Of a stretch of DNA of 64,000 nucleotides, positions 34,460 through 43,373 are shown piece after piece. The translations under genes and the position numbers were made by a program. Below the pieces are notes generated by a model. The model did no database searches. It was given only the letters and a program-made list of their open reading frames with translations, and was not told the origin of the DNA. Origin of the DNA: Sulfurimicrobium sp964384915 (GTDB lineage Bacteria; Pseudomonadota; Gammaproteobacteria; Burkholderiales; Sulfuricellaceae); NCBI GenBank assembly GCA_964384915.1, contig CAYLMA010000010.1, positions 1-64,000 on the forward strand. Direction: 5' to 3'. How positions within the stretch are numbered: position 1 is the first letter of the stretch; the number at the start of each line of letters is the position of its first letter.

Positions 34460-35254
34460 ATGCAAAGCGTAAAACATGACGAAATCCGCCAGGCCGTGCG
34501 CGAAAACTACGGCGCGGTGGCCCGCTCCGATGGCGCCTGCGGCTGCGGCCCGGCGTGCTGCACGCCGACGGAATTGCCGGCCGCCGACATCCTGTCGCGC
34601 GGCATCGGCTACAGCGAAAGCGAAGTGAGTGCGGTGCCGGAAGGCGCCAATCTGGGTCTGGGCTGCGGCAACCCCCAGGCCATCGCCTCTCTGAAACCCG
34701 GCGAAACCGTGCTCGACCTGGGCAGCGGGGCGGGTTTCGACTGCTTCCTTGCCGCGCGCCAGGTGGGCGATAGCGGCCGGGCCATCGGCGTGGACATGAC
34801 GCCGGACATGGTTTCCAAGGCGCGCGCCAACGCGGTCAAGGGCGGCTACGCCAACACCGAATTCCGCCTCGGCGAGATCGAGCACCTGCCGGTGGCCGAT
34901 GCCACGGTGGACGTGATCATCTCCAATTGCGTGATCAATCTCTCGCCCGACAAGGCCCAGGTGTTCCGCGACGCTTTCCGTGTCTTGAAACCGGGCGGGC
35001 GCCTGGCGCTTTCCGACATCGTCGCCACCGCGCCGCTGCCGGAAGAAGCGCGGCGCGATCTGGCGCTGTATACCGGATGCATCGCCGGTGCGGCGGCAGT
35101 GGAAGAGTTGGAACAGATGCTGGCGGCGGCAGGTTTCACGAATATCCGCATCGAGGCCAAGGATGCCAGCCGCGAATTCATCCGCGACTGGGCGCCGGGG
35201 CGCGGCGTGGAAGCCTACGTTTGCTCGGCAAACATTGAAGCAGTTAAACCATAA
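34460..35254 (+). CDS. arsM: Arsenite methyltransferase ArsM
   Basis: A 264-residue SAM-dependent methyltransferase. The SAM site is GETVLDLGSGAGFDCFLAAR. The three cysteines expected for trivalent arsenic binding are present at 69 (LGLGCGNP), 157 (IISNCVINL) and 207 (LYTGCIAGA). An extra N-terminal cluster GACGCGPACCTP resembles the tails of neighbouring small proteins. It converts arsenite to methylated species, which the ArsP-like permease may export. AAGGAA precedes the start. Confidence 0.95.
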   Translation: MQSVKHDEIRQAVRENYGAVARSDGACGCGPACCTPTELPAADILSRGIGYSESEVSAVPEGANLGLGCGNPQAIASLKPGETVLDLGSGAGFDCFLAARQVGDSGRAIGVDMTPDMVSKARANAVKGGYANTEFRLGEIEHLPVADATVDVIISNCVINLSPDKAQVFRDAFRVLKPGGRLALSDIVATAPLPEEARRDLALYTGCIAGAAAVEELEQMLAAAGFTNIRIEAKDASREFIRDWAPGRGVEAYVCSANIEAVKP

Positions 35255-35264
35255 GGAGCAAGTC

Positions 35265-35534
35265 ATGAAGGAAATCAAGGTACTCGGCAGCGGCTGTTCG
35301 AAGTGCGAAGTCACGGCAAACATGATAGAAAAGGCTGCGCAGGCCAAAGGCGTGGAAATCAGCCTGGAAAAAGTCACCGACATGGCCGCCATTCTGGGCT
35401 ATGGCGTGATGTCCACGCCGGGCGTGGTTGTCGACGGCAAGGTGGTGCACACAGGCAGCGTGCCGAGTTCAGCGAAGGTAGAGGAATGGCTGGGCGGTGC
35501 GGAATCCTGCTGCGGCTGCTGCGGCAAGGAGTGA
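35265..35534 (+). CDS. Thioredoxin-family redox-active disulfide protein
   Basis: An 89-residue compact thioredoxin-fold protein of the TM0996/MTH895 type. It starts MKEIKVLGSGCSKCEVTANM, giving a CxxC motif at the active site, and includes YGVMSTPGVVVDGKVVHTGS. The tail ESCCGCCGKE adds four Cys. Because an ArsC of the thioredoxin-dependent type follows 5 bases later, it may be that enzyme's reductant. AAGGAG precedes the start. Confidence 0.9.
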   Translation: MKEIKVLGSGCSKCEVTANMIEKAAQAKGVEISLEKVTDMAAILGYGVMSTPGVVVDGKVVHTGSVPSSAKVEEWLGGAESCCGCCGKE

Positions 35535-35539
35535 TCGAC

Positions 35540-35944
<405 letters not shown>

Positions 35945-36032
35945 TCCGCTAGCGCCGTACGTCCGCCGGTCGGGCGGTTATTGCGGAACCGGGCAGGTCC
36001 TGTTTCGCTTGCGGTTTTTGCGCCTTTTGAGA

Positions 36033-36045
36033 GAGAATGATTCTC
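36033..36045. promoter_or_regulatory. Fur-box-like palindrome before the GGDEF-EAL gene
   Basis: The perfect palindrome gagaatgattctc resembles the centre of a Fur box (GATAATGATAATC) with mirrored mismatches. It lies 55 bases before the start at 36100. One short site; tentative. Confidence 0.3.
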
Positions 36046-36099
36046 ATCTGCTTGGGTGGCGGCACGGTGCAATCATTCTTTGCTTAAACGAGCGAAAAC

Positions 36100-39000
36100 A
36101 TGCCCTTAAGGAACAGGCTTCCGCGCTTTTCCCGCAGCTTCTGGCTGGCGTTGGGCCTGTTCGTCCTGCTCGTGGTCGCGTTCGGCTTTTACGCCTGGGC
36201 GGAAAAAGAAATCGATCACGCCAATGAACTGATGGTGCAATCGCTATTGCTGGCCGGCGAATTGCGCCAGTCATCGGACGATCTGACCCGCATGGCCCGC
36301 ACCTACGTGGTGACCGGCGACCCCGCCTACAAAAGACATTATCAGGACATCCTGGACATCCGCGAGGGAAGGAAAGCGCGGCCGGAAAGGAGCCATGATA
36401 TTTACTGGGATCTGGTGCTGGCGGACGGCAAGCCGCCGCGCCCCGATAGCGGGCAAGCGGTCGCGCTGCTGGAGTTGATGCGGCGGGCCGGGTTCACCCG
36501 CGCGGAGTTTGCCAAACTGGCGCAAGCCAAGTCGAATTCCGACGCGCTCACCGCCACCGAGTTCGAGGCGATGAGGCTGGCCGAGATCGGCGGGCCCGGT
36601 GCCGAGGCCGGCCGGGCGCGCGCGCGCATGATGATGCATGACGGCAAGTACCATCAGGCCAAGGCCGCCATCATGAGCCCCATCCATGATTTCAATACCT
36701 TGATGGAGCAGCGCACGCTCGCTGCCGTCCATGACGCCGAGCGCCGCGCCACGCTGTTGCGGCTGTTGTTCATTGCGCTGGGCTTGGGCTTGATGTTCAC
36801 GCTGTGGCGCAATTACGCGGTCTTGCGCGCCACGCTGGGCGGGGCCGTCGACGATGTCCAGCGGCAGATCGCCCGGATCGGCGGCGGGGATTTTTCCTCC
36901 GCCATCTCTGTAGCCCATGGCAGGGAAAACAGCGTGCTGGGCTGGTTGTCGGAAACCCAGAACAAGCTGCAAGAGCTCGACCTCAAACGCACGGCAGATG
37001 CGGCACGAATCCAGCATCTGAGCCAGCTCTACGCCGTATTAAGCCAGTGCAACCAGGCGATCGTGCGCTGCACCAGCGAGCAGGAACTGTTTCCGCAAAT
37101 CTGCCATGATGCAGTGCAGTTCGGCGGTATGAAAATGGCGTGGATCGGTATGTTGGACGATGAAAAGCGGCATATCAAGCCCGTTGCCGGATATGGCGAT
37201 GGCATGGCGCATCTGGACGGTGTCGAGGTTTCACTGGATGTTGCCGATCCGTCCGGGTGCGGACCGACCAGCGTCGCCATTCGCGACAAGCAGCCGTTCT
37301 GGTGCCAGGATTTTCTCAATGACCCCCTCACTGCGCCGTGGCACGAACGCGGCGCGCGCGCGGGTTGGGCCGCCTCGGCTTCGCTGCCGCTGCAACGCAA
37401 TGGCGCCACCATCGGCTGTTTCAACCTGTATGCCGGCGAGCCCAATGCCTTCGATGCAGCCACGCAGAGCCTGCTGGTCGAAATGGCGCTGGATATCAGC
37501 TACGCGCTGGATAACTTCGTGCGCGAGAGCGAACGCAAGCAGGCCACCGAGGCGCTGCGCGAGAGCGAGGCGCGTTACCGCGCCGTGACCCAGTCCGCCA
37601 GCGATGCCATTATCACCGCCGATGGCGCCGGGAATATCGTGGGCTGGAACCGGGGCGCGGAAATCATCTTCGGCTACACCGAAGCCGAGGCTTGCGGTCA
37701 GCCGCTGACGATACTGATGCCGTTGCGTTACCGGGAGCGGCATCTCGCGGGCATGAACCGGGTGCTGTCCGGCGGAGAGTCGCACGTTATCGGCCAAACG
37801 CTGGAACTGGAAGGGCTGCGCCGGGACCAGAGCGAGTTCCCGCTGGAGCTTTTGCTGGCGAAGTGCGAACTGGCAGGCGGTTGGTTCATCGCCGCCACCA
37901 TTCGCGACATCACCCGGCGCAAGCGGGCCGAGGCGCAAATCAGGCTCGCCGCCGAGGTGTTCGAGCAAAGCAACGAAGCTTTCATCATTACCGATGCCGA
38001 GCACAACATCGTGCTGGTCAACCACGCGTTTACCGTCATCACCGGTTACAGCGAGGCCGAGGTTATGGGCCGGAATCCGCGCATGCTGGCCTCGGGGCGC
38101 CATACCCCGGAATTTTTCCGCACCATGTGGGCCAACCTCGATTCGCATGGCTACTGGCAGGGCGAGGTGTGGGATCGCCGCAAGGACGGCAGCATTTACC
38201 CCAAGCGCCTCTCGATCAGCCGGGTGCGGGATGCGGAAGGCAATCCGACCCACTATATCGGCATTTTCAGCGACATCAGCGAGTACAAGGCGACCGAGGA
38301 ACGCATCCAGCAATTGGCGCATTTCGATGTGCTCACCGGCTTGCCGAACCGGGCATTGCTCAGCGAGCGCATCCAACACGACCTCAGCTTGGCCAGGCGC
38401 AATCATGGGCACTTGGCTCTGCTGTTCCTCGATCTTGATCACTTCAAGAACGTGAACGATACGCTCGGCCACCGCGTCGGCGACGAATTGCTGATGGAGG
38501 TGGCGAAACGCCTGAAATCCGTGGTGCGCGGGGAAGACACGGTTTCGCGCCTGGGTGGGGACGAGTTCGTCCTGGTTCTGCCGGACACCGATGCCGATGG
38601 CGCCGCGCATGTGGCCGGAAAATTGCTGGAGGCAGTCGCCCAGCCCTGCCTGATCGAACAGCACGAATTGTTCGTCACGCCCTCTATCGGCATCGCCATC
38701 TTTCCTGGCGACGGCGACAGTTTCGATGTGCTCTCCCAGCGTGCCGACGTTGCGATGTACCGCGCCAAGCGCGACGGCCGCAACAGCTACTGTTTCTTTA
38801 CCCCGGAGATGCAGGCACGATCAGCGCGCACCCTGCAACTGGAAAATGCCTTGCGCCACGCGCTGGAACGCGGTCAGTTGCATCTGCTCTATCAGCCCCA
38901 GGTGTCGCTTGAAGACGGGCGCATCGTCGGCGTGGAAGCCTTGCTGCGCTGGCAGCACCCGGAACTGGGCCTGATTTCTCCGGCAGAATTCATCCCCATT

Positions 39001-39597
39001 GCGGAGGACAGCGGACAGATACTGCAGATCGGGGAATGGGTGATGCGCAGCGCGGCGAGCCAGATGAAGGCCTGGATCGACAATGGCCTCGCGCCGATGA
39101 TGATGGCGGTCAACCTTTCCGCGGTGCAATTCCGTCATCCCAGCCTGCCCGACCTGGTGACGGGGATTCTCGACGAAATGCAATTGCCGCCGCAATACCT
39201 TGAACTGGAGTTGACCGAAGGCGTTGCCATGGACGATCCGCTCGCAGCCATCGCGGTGATGGATGTGCTGCATGAACGCGGCATCCGCATGTCGATCGAC
39301 GATTTCGGCACCGGGTATTCCTCGCTGAGTTATCTCAAGCGCTTCCAGGTCTACAAGCTCAAGATCGACCAGTCCTTCGTGAGCGACATTACCGAAGATC
39401 CGGATGACAAGGCGATCGTCGGCGCCATCATCAGCCTTGCGAACAGCCTGGGCATGCTGACCATAGCCGAGGGCGTGGAAACGGAAGGACAACTGGCGTT
39501 CCTGCGCGAAAAGGGCTGCAACGAAGTGCAGGGCTATCATTTCAGCCGTCCGCTGCCGGCCGATGAGTTCGAGAATTTCGTGCGCGGGAAATCCTGA
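36100..39597 (+). CDS. Membrane multi-sensor GGDEF-EAL protein (GAF, two PAS)
   Basis: A 1165-residue c-di-GMP signalling protein. Two membrane helices (about 13-32 and 222-240) frame a helical periplasmic sensor; then come a HAMP-like linker, a GAF domain (about 310-470), two PAS domains (about 490-610 and 620-740), a GGDEF domain with intact GGDEF near 819-823 and an EAL domain with intact EALLRW near 945, NLSAVQFR, DDFGTGYSSLSYL and LKIDQSFV. Both catalytic sites look active. The downstream thioredoxin-fusion gene starts two bases after the stop. Confidence 0.95.
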   Translation: MPLRNRLPRFSRSFWLALGLFVLLVVAFGFYAWAEKEIDHANELMVQSLLLAGELRQSSDDLTRMARTYVVTGDPAYKRHYQDILDIREGRKARPERSHDIYWDLVLADGKPPRPDSGQAVALLELMRRAGFTRAEFAKLAQAKSNSDALTATEFEAMRLAEIGGPGAEAGRARARMMMHDGKYHQAKAAIMSPIHDFNTLMEQRTLAAVHDAERRATLLRLLFIALGLGLMFTLWRNYAVLRATLGGAVDDVQRQIARIGGGDFSSAISVAHGRENSVLGWLSETQNKLQELDLKRTADAARIQHLSQLYAVLSQCNQAIVRCTSEQELFPQICHDAVQFGGMKMAWIGMLDDEKRHIKPVAGYGDGMAHLDGVEVSLDVADPSGCGPTSVAIRDKQPFWCQDFLNDPLTAPWHERGARAGWAASASLPLQRNGATIGCFNLYAGEPNAFDAATQSLLVEMALDISYALDNFVRESERKQATEALRESEARYRAVTQSASDAIITADGAGNIVGWNRGAEIIFGYTEAEACGQPLTILMPLRYRERHLAGMNRVLSGGESHVIGQTLELEGLRRDQSEFPLELLLAKCELAGGWFIAATIRDITRRKRAEAQIRLAAEVFEQSNEAFIITDAEHNIVLVNHAFTVITGYSEAEVMGRNPRMLASGRHTPEFFRTMWANLDSHGYWQGEVWDRRKDGSIYPKRLSISRVRDAEGNPTHYIGIFSDISEYKATEERIQQLAHFDVLTGLPNRALLSERIQHDLSLARRNHGHLALLFLDLDHFKNVNDTLGHRVGDELLMEVAKRLKSVVRGEDTVSRLGGDEFVLVLPDTDADGAAHVAGKLLEAVAQPCLIEQHELFVTPSIGIAIFPGDGDSFDVLSQRADVAMYRAKRDGRNSYCFFTPEMQARSARTLQLENALRHALERGQLHLLYQPQVSLEDGRIVGVEALLRWQHPELGLISPAEFIPIAEDSGQILQIGEWVMRSAASQMKAWIDNGLAPMMMAVNLSAVQFRHPSLPDLVTGILDEMQLPPQYLELELTEGVAMDDPLAAIAVMDVLHERGIRMSIDDFGTGYSSLSYLKRFQVYKLKIDQSFVSDITEDPDDKAIVGAIISLANSLGMLTIAEGVETEGQLAFLREKGCNEVQGYHFSRPLPADEFENFVRGKS

Positions 39598-39598
39598 A

Positions 39599-40855
39599 GT
39601 GCGTTTTCTGTCCATGGCTGCCTTGTTTCTGTTCTGGATGCTGCCCCTCCAGGCTCAATCCGATGAGCTGTGGGCCAAACCCGGCCCGGACGGGCGCATG
39701 CATGTGCAGCTCTATTTTTTCTGGTCGCTCACTTGCCCGCATTGCCTGGAAGCGCGGCCTTTTGTCGAGTCCATCCCCGCCGCCCGCCCCTGGGTGACGC
39801 TGCATACACTGGAACTGACGCGCCACCCGGAACATGTCCGCCAGTACCGGGAAATGGCGGCGCAGTTGAATCAGGAGGCGGCATCCGTGCCCGCCTTGCT
39901 GTTCTGCGGTGAGATGCATGTGGGCTGGGACAAGGCCGAAACCACGGGCGTAGAGATGCTGCGGCGGCTGGATGCATGCCAGGAACGGATCGCCGCTGGC
40001 GCCACGGCGCCGGATATCCAGACGTCAAGCGAGAAAATCACTGTTCCGGTGCTGGGTGAAATTGACCCAGGGCATATTTCACTCCCCCTCCTGACCATCG
40101 CCATCGCCGCGCTGGACGCCTTCAATCCCTGCGCCTTTTTCGTGCTGCTGTTCCTGCTCTCCCTGCTGGTGCACCAGAAAAACAGGAAGCGCATGCTCGC
40201 CATCGGCGGGATTTTCGTGCTGTGCTCCGGGCTGATGTATTTCGCTTTCATGGCGGCCTGGCTCAGCCTGTTCCAGTTGCTCGGCAATCTTGCCTGGGTG
40301 ACCATCGCCGCAGGTGTCCTGGCGGTGTTCGTCGGCGCCGTCAACATCAAGGATTTCTTTGCTTTCGAGCGTGGATTGAGCCTGTCCATCCCGGAATCGC
40401 GCAAGCCCGATATCTACCGCCGCGCGCGCGCCATCATTGGCGCCGACAACTTCCCGGCGATGGTCGCGGCAACGGTGTTCCTGGCAATCGCCGCCAATTT
40501 TTACGAACTGCTGTGCACCGCCGGGTTCCCCATGGTCTATACCCGCCTGCTCACGCTGAGCGCTCAGGCAGAGGGCATGCGCTATCTTTACCTGGCCCTG
40601 TACAACCTGGTCTACGTGATCCCGCTGGCGCTCATCGTGCTGGCCTTCGTGCGCAGCATGGGCGCGCGCAAGCTGACGGAGCGCGAGGGCCGTTTGCTCA
40701 AGCTGCTCTCCGGCTGCATGATGCTGGAACTGGGCGCGTTGCTGCTGATTGCGCCGGAGCAACTGAATAATCTGGCGGTGGCGTTCGGCTTGCTGGGCGT
40801 TGCCCTGGCCATTACCTGGAGCGCAGCACGCATGAGCAGAGGAACAAGCGCATGA
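39599..40855 (+). CDS. Thioredoxin-like / DsbD-CcdA-like membrane fusion protein
   Basis: A 418-residue protein with a signal peptide (MRFLSMAALFLFWMLPLQAQ), a periplasmic thioredoxin-like domain with the active site TCPHCLEARPF (about 40-150), and six to eight C-terminal membrane helices. The membrane part has two cysteines in CcdA-like places: FNPCAFFVLLF and LLCTAGFPMVY. This suggests passage of electrons across the membrane to a periplasmic partner. The order thioredoxin first, then membrane domain, differs from DsbD. The start is GTG 39599; ATG 39614 would shorten the signal peptide. Its end overlaps the CDF gene by four bases. Confidence 0.8.
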   Translation: MRFLSMAALFLFWMLPLQAQSDELWAKPGPDGRMHVQLYFFWSLTCPHCLEARPFVESIPAARPWVTLHTLELTRHPEHVRQYREMAAQLNQEAASVPALLFCGEMHVGWDKAETTGVEMLRRLDACQERIAAGATAPDIQTSSEKITVPVLGEIDPGHISLPLLTIAIAALDAFNPCAFFVLLFLLSLLVHQKNRKRMLAIGGIFVLCSGLMYFAFMAAWLSLFQLLGNLAWVTIAAGVLAVFVGAVNIKDFFAFERGLSLSIPESRKPDIYRRARAIIGADNFPAMVAATVFLAIAANFYELLCTAGFPMVYTRLLTLSAQAEGMRYLYLALYNLVYVIPLALIVLAFVRSMGARKLTEREGRLLKLLSGCMMLELGALLLIAPEQLNNLAVAFGLLGVALAITWSAARMSRGTSA

Positions 40856-41817
40856 GCGCATCGCCCCGTCACCACCACCATGATTATGAACACGACCACG
40901 ACCATCATGAACATCGCCACGCCCATGGCAAAAGCGCGGGCCGCCTGCTCTGGCTTGCCGTGGGCCTTACCCTGGCATTTGCCGGGGTCGAGGCAGTTGT
41001 CGGCTGGTGGGCCGGCTCGCTGGCGCTGCTGGCGGACGCCGGCCACATGGTCAACGATGCGGGCGCCCTGCTGATCGCGGCGGCGGCGGCCTGGGTCGCG
41101 AAAAGGCCAGTCTCGCACCTGCACAGCTATGGTCTGGGACGGGCGGAATTTATGGCCGCGCTGATCAATAGTTTGGGCCTGCTGGCATTGGTGGCGTGGC
41201 TTTCCGTTTCCGCCGTGCAGCGCCTGCAAGCGCCACAGGCCGTGCTGGGCGAGGCGGTGTCGCTGACCGCCGCGCTTGGGCTGCTGATCAACATCGGCGT
41301 GGCATGGCTGCTCATGCGCGGGGAACAGAACCTCAATACCCGTGCCGCGCTGCTGCATGTCATGGGCGATTTGCTGGGCTCGGTGGCAGCGCTGATCGCC
41401 GGCGTGGTGATCACCTTCACCGGCTGGACTCCCATCGATCCCTTGTTGTCGCTGGCCATTGGCGCGCTGATCCTGGTTTCCAGCCTGCGCCTGCTGCGCC
41501 ATGCGCTGCACGGGATCATGGAAGGCGTGCCGCTGCATTTGTCGATGGAGGAGATCGGACAGGCGCTGGCAAGCGTGCCGGGTGTGGATTCGGTGCATGA
41601 CCTGCATGTCTGGAGCGTCTCTTCAGAGGAGGTCATGCTGAGCGCGCACCTGAGTATTGTGGATTTGACGCGCTGGCCATCCATACTGGGGCTAAGCCGG
41701 GCGTTGATGCACGAGCGCTTCGGCATCGAGCACGTGACCTTGCAGCCGGAAAGCATCGTCCAGGTAGTGCACTGGCCAGGCGCATATCGAGCTGGTCGCG
41801 GCGATTCGGCGGAATAA
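40852..41817 (+). CDS. CDF family cation efflux transporter (CzcD-like)
   Basis: A 321-residue metal exporter of the cation diffusion facilitator family. The N-terminus is His-rich (RHHHHDYEHDHDHHEHRHAH). Metal-site motifs include LLADAGHMVNDAGALLIA in TM2 and HVMGDLLGSVAALIAG in TM5, with HXXXD replaced as usual by HxxxD/D pairs. It has a C-terminal cytoplasmic domain (VDSVHDLHVWSVSSEEVMLS). Zinc, cobalt or cadmium are likely substrates. Confidence 0.93.
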   Translation: MSASPRHHHHDYEHDHDHHEHRHAHGKSAGRLLWLAVGLTLAFAGVEAVVGWWAGSLALLADAGHMVNDAGALLIAAAAAWVAKRPVSHLHSYGLGRAEFMAALINSLGLLALVAWLSVSAVQRLQAPQAVLGEAVSLTAALGLLINIGVAWLLMRGEQNLNTRAALLHVMGDLLGSVAALIAGVVITFTGWTPIDPLLSLAIGALILVSSLRLLRHALHGIMEGVPLHLSMEEIGQALASVPGVDSVHDLHVWSVSSEEVMLSAHLSIVDLTRWPSILGLSRALMHERFGIEHVTLQPESIVQVVHWPGAYRAGRGDSAE

Positions 41818-41860
41818 AGCCGCATCTGGGGCGGGGATGGCTACAAATGCCCTATCTGCC

Positions 41861-41866
41861 TATAAT
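41861..41866 (+). promoter_or_regulatory. -10 element before the TolC-like gene
   Basis: A perfect TATAAT at 41861-41866, without a good -35. It would put the transcript start near 41873, after the first ATGs, which supports the later translation start at 41931. Confidence 0.4.
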
Positions 41867-41930
41867 GCGCATGATTGAACTAAGCATGCAAAACACCATC
41901 CAATCGAGCCTCTCGACAATTCCCTATTTT

Positions 41931-43373
41931 ATGAAATACGGTTTTACAAACACACTGGCGCCGTTTCTGTTCCTGGCCGTCGTCCAGGTCGGCAGCGCCC
42001 TGGCTGCCGGGGCTGGCGATCCTTTCGATACGGATGCGTTGGCTCCGCCCAGGCCGGCCCTGTACGGGGCCGCTGCGGATGGCGTTACGCCCTGCTCAGC
42101 GCCGCAGTCCGCCGCGCCGCTGGCCTTGCTGGAAGCGGTGGACCTGGCGCTGTGCAACAATCCGCAAACCCGCGAGGTGTGGGCCAATGCCCGCGCCCAG
42201 GCGGCCCAGGTGGGGGTGGCGCGGGCGGCTTACCTGCCCGGCCTGGCCGGCAGCGTTTCCGCCAGCCGCAACTGGACCGACTCTGCTGTGCGCAGATCGC
42301 CTTACGACCAGAACAGCGCCGGGCTGACGCTTTCCTATCTGCTTTACGACTTCGGCGCGCGCGATGCGACGCTGGAAAACGCCCGCCAGTTGCTGGCTGC
42401 CGCCGCGGCCACCCAGGACAGCACGGTGCAGGCGGTGTTTCTCGCGGCAGTGCAGGCTTTCTACCAGGCGCAGGCGAGCGTGACGGCGCTCCTCGCGGCG
42501 CAGGAATCCGAGCGCGCCAGCAGGGAGAGCTTCAGCGCCGCCGAGGCGCGCTACAAGATTGGCGCCGCCACCCCCGCCGACAAGCTCCAGGCGCAGACCG
42601 CCTGGTCGCAGGCGACCCTCAACCGCATCACGGCGGAAGGCGGCCAGAAGAACGCCCAGGGCGCGCTGGCGAACGTCATCGGCCAGGACGCCCATCACCC
42701 CCTGAATCTCACGCCCGCGGCGGAAGTCACGCCGGGGGATGCTTTCGAGCGCGACGTGAATGCCCTGGTGGAGGAGGCGCGCCGCCGCCGTCCCGACCTG
42801 CTGGCTGCCGAGGCCCAGGTGCGCGCGGCCGCGGCCAACCTCGACGCGGTCCGCGCCGCGGGCCGGCCAACGGTTTCCCTCGTTGCCGGCAGTAATCTCC
42901 TGAAGGTGGATGACGGTCCGAACACGCAGACTTCAACACTGGGCGTCACGCTGAATATTCCCTTCTTTTCGGGCTTCGCGCCGACTTACCGCGTGCGCGC
43001 CGCGGCGGCCCAGGTGGATGCGAGGGGTGCCCAGCGCGACCGCATCCGCCTGCAGGTGGCGCTGGATGTGTGGAATGCCTACCAGAACCTGCATACCGCC
43101 ACCCAGGCCCTGCGCACCAGCACCGATCTGCTCAACAGCGCGACCCAGTCGGAACAGGTGGCGCTGGGCCGCTACAAGGCCGGCGTGGGCAGCATCCTGG
43201 ATGTCCTCAACGCCCAGAGCGCGCTGGCCAGCGCGCGCCAGCAAAGGGTGCAGGCGGCGCTCAACTGGAATGTTTCCCGCGCCACCCTGGCCCAGTCCAT
43301 GGGCGGCCTTGATTATGGCCTGTTGCAGACCCTGCCGGGCGTCGCCACTAGTGAAGAGCAAACCAAACCATGA
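41931..43373 (+). CDS. TolC-family outer membrane efflux protein
   Basis: A 480-residue outer membrane channel protein. The signal peptide reads MKYGFTNTLAPFLFLAVVQV and ends near SALAAG. Two OEP repeats follow with long coiled helices: LEAVDLALCNNPQTREVWAN, QSEQVALGRYKAGVGSILDV and QSALASARQQRVQAALNWN. The start at 41931 is chosen for the signal peptide; earlier in-frame ATGs at 41847, 41868 and 41889 are possible. It is followed by MacA- and MacB-like genes, giving a complete tripartite system. Confidence 0.9.
   Translation: MKYGFTNTLAPFLFLAVVQVGSALAAGAGDPFDTDALAPPRPALYGAAADGVTPCSAPQSAAPLALLEAVDLALCNNPQTREVWANARAQAAQVGVARAAYLPGLAGSVSASRNWTDSAVRRSPYDQNSAGLTLSYLLYDFGARDATLENARQLLAAAAATQDSTVQAVFLAAVQAFYQAQASVTALLAAQESERASRESFSAAEARYKIGAATPADKLQAQTAWSQATLNRITAEGGQKNAQGALANVIGQDAHHPLNLTPAAEVTPGDAFERDVNALVEEARRRRPDLLAAEAQVRAAAANLDAVRAAGRPTVSLVAGSNLLKVDDGPNTQTSTLGVTLNIPFFSGFAPTYRVRAAAAQVDARGAQRDRIRLQVALDVWNAYQNLHTATQALRTSTDLLNSATQSEQVALGRYKAGVGSILDVLNAQSALASARQQRVQAALNWNVSRATLAQSMGGLDYGLLQTLPGVATSEEQTKP

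Noticed and set aside
36061..36075. Second sigma-54-like site (tggcggcacggtgca) before the GGDEF-EAL gene
   Set aside because: The GG and GC elements are one base too close for sigma-54 spacing and the -12 element is poor.
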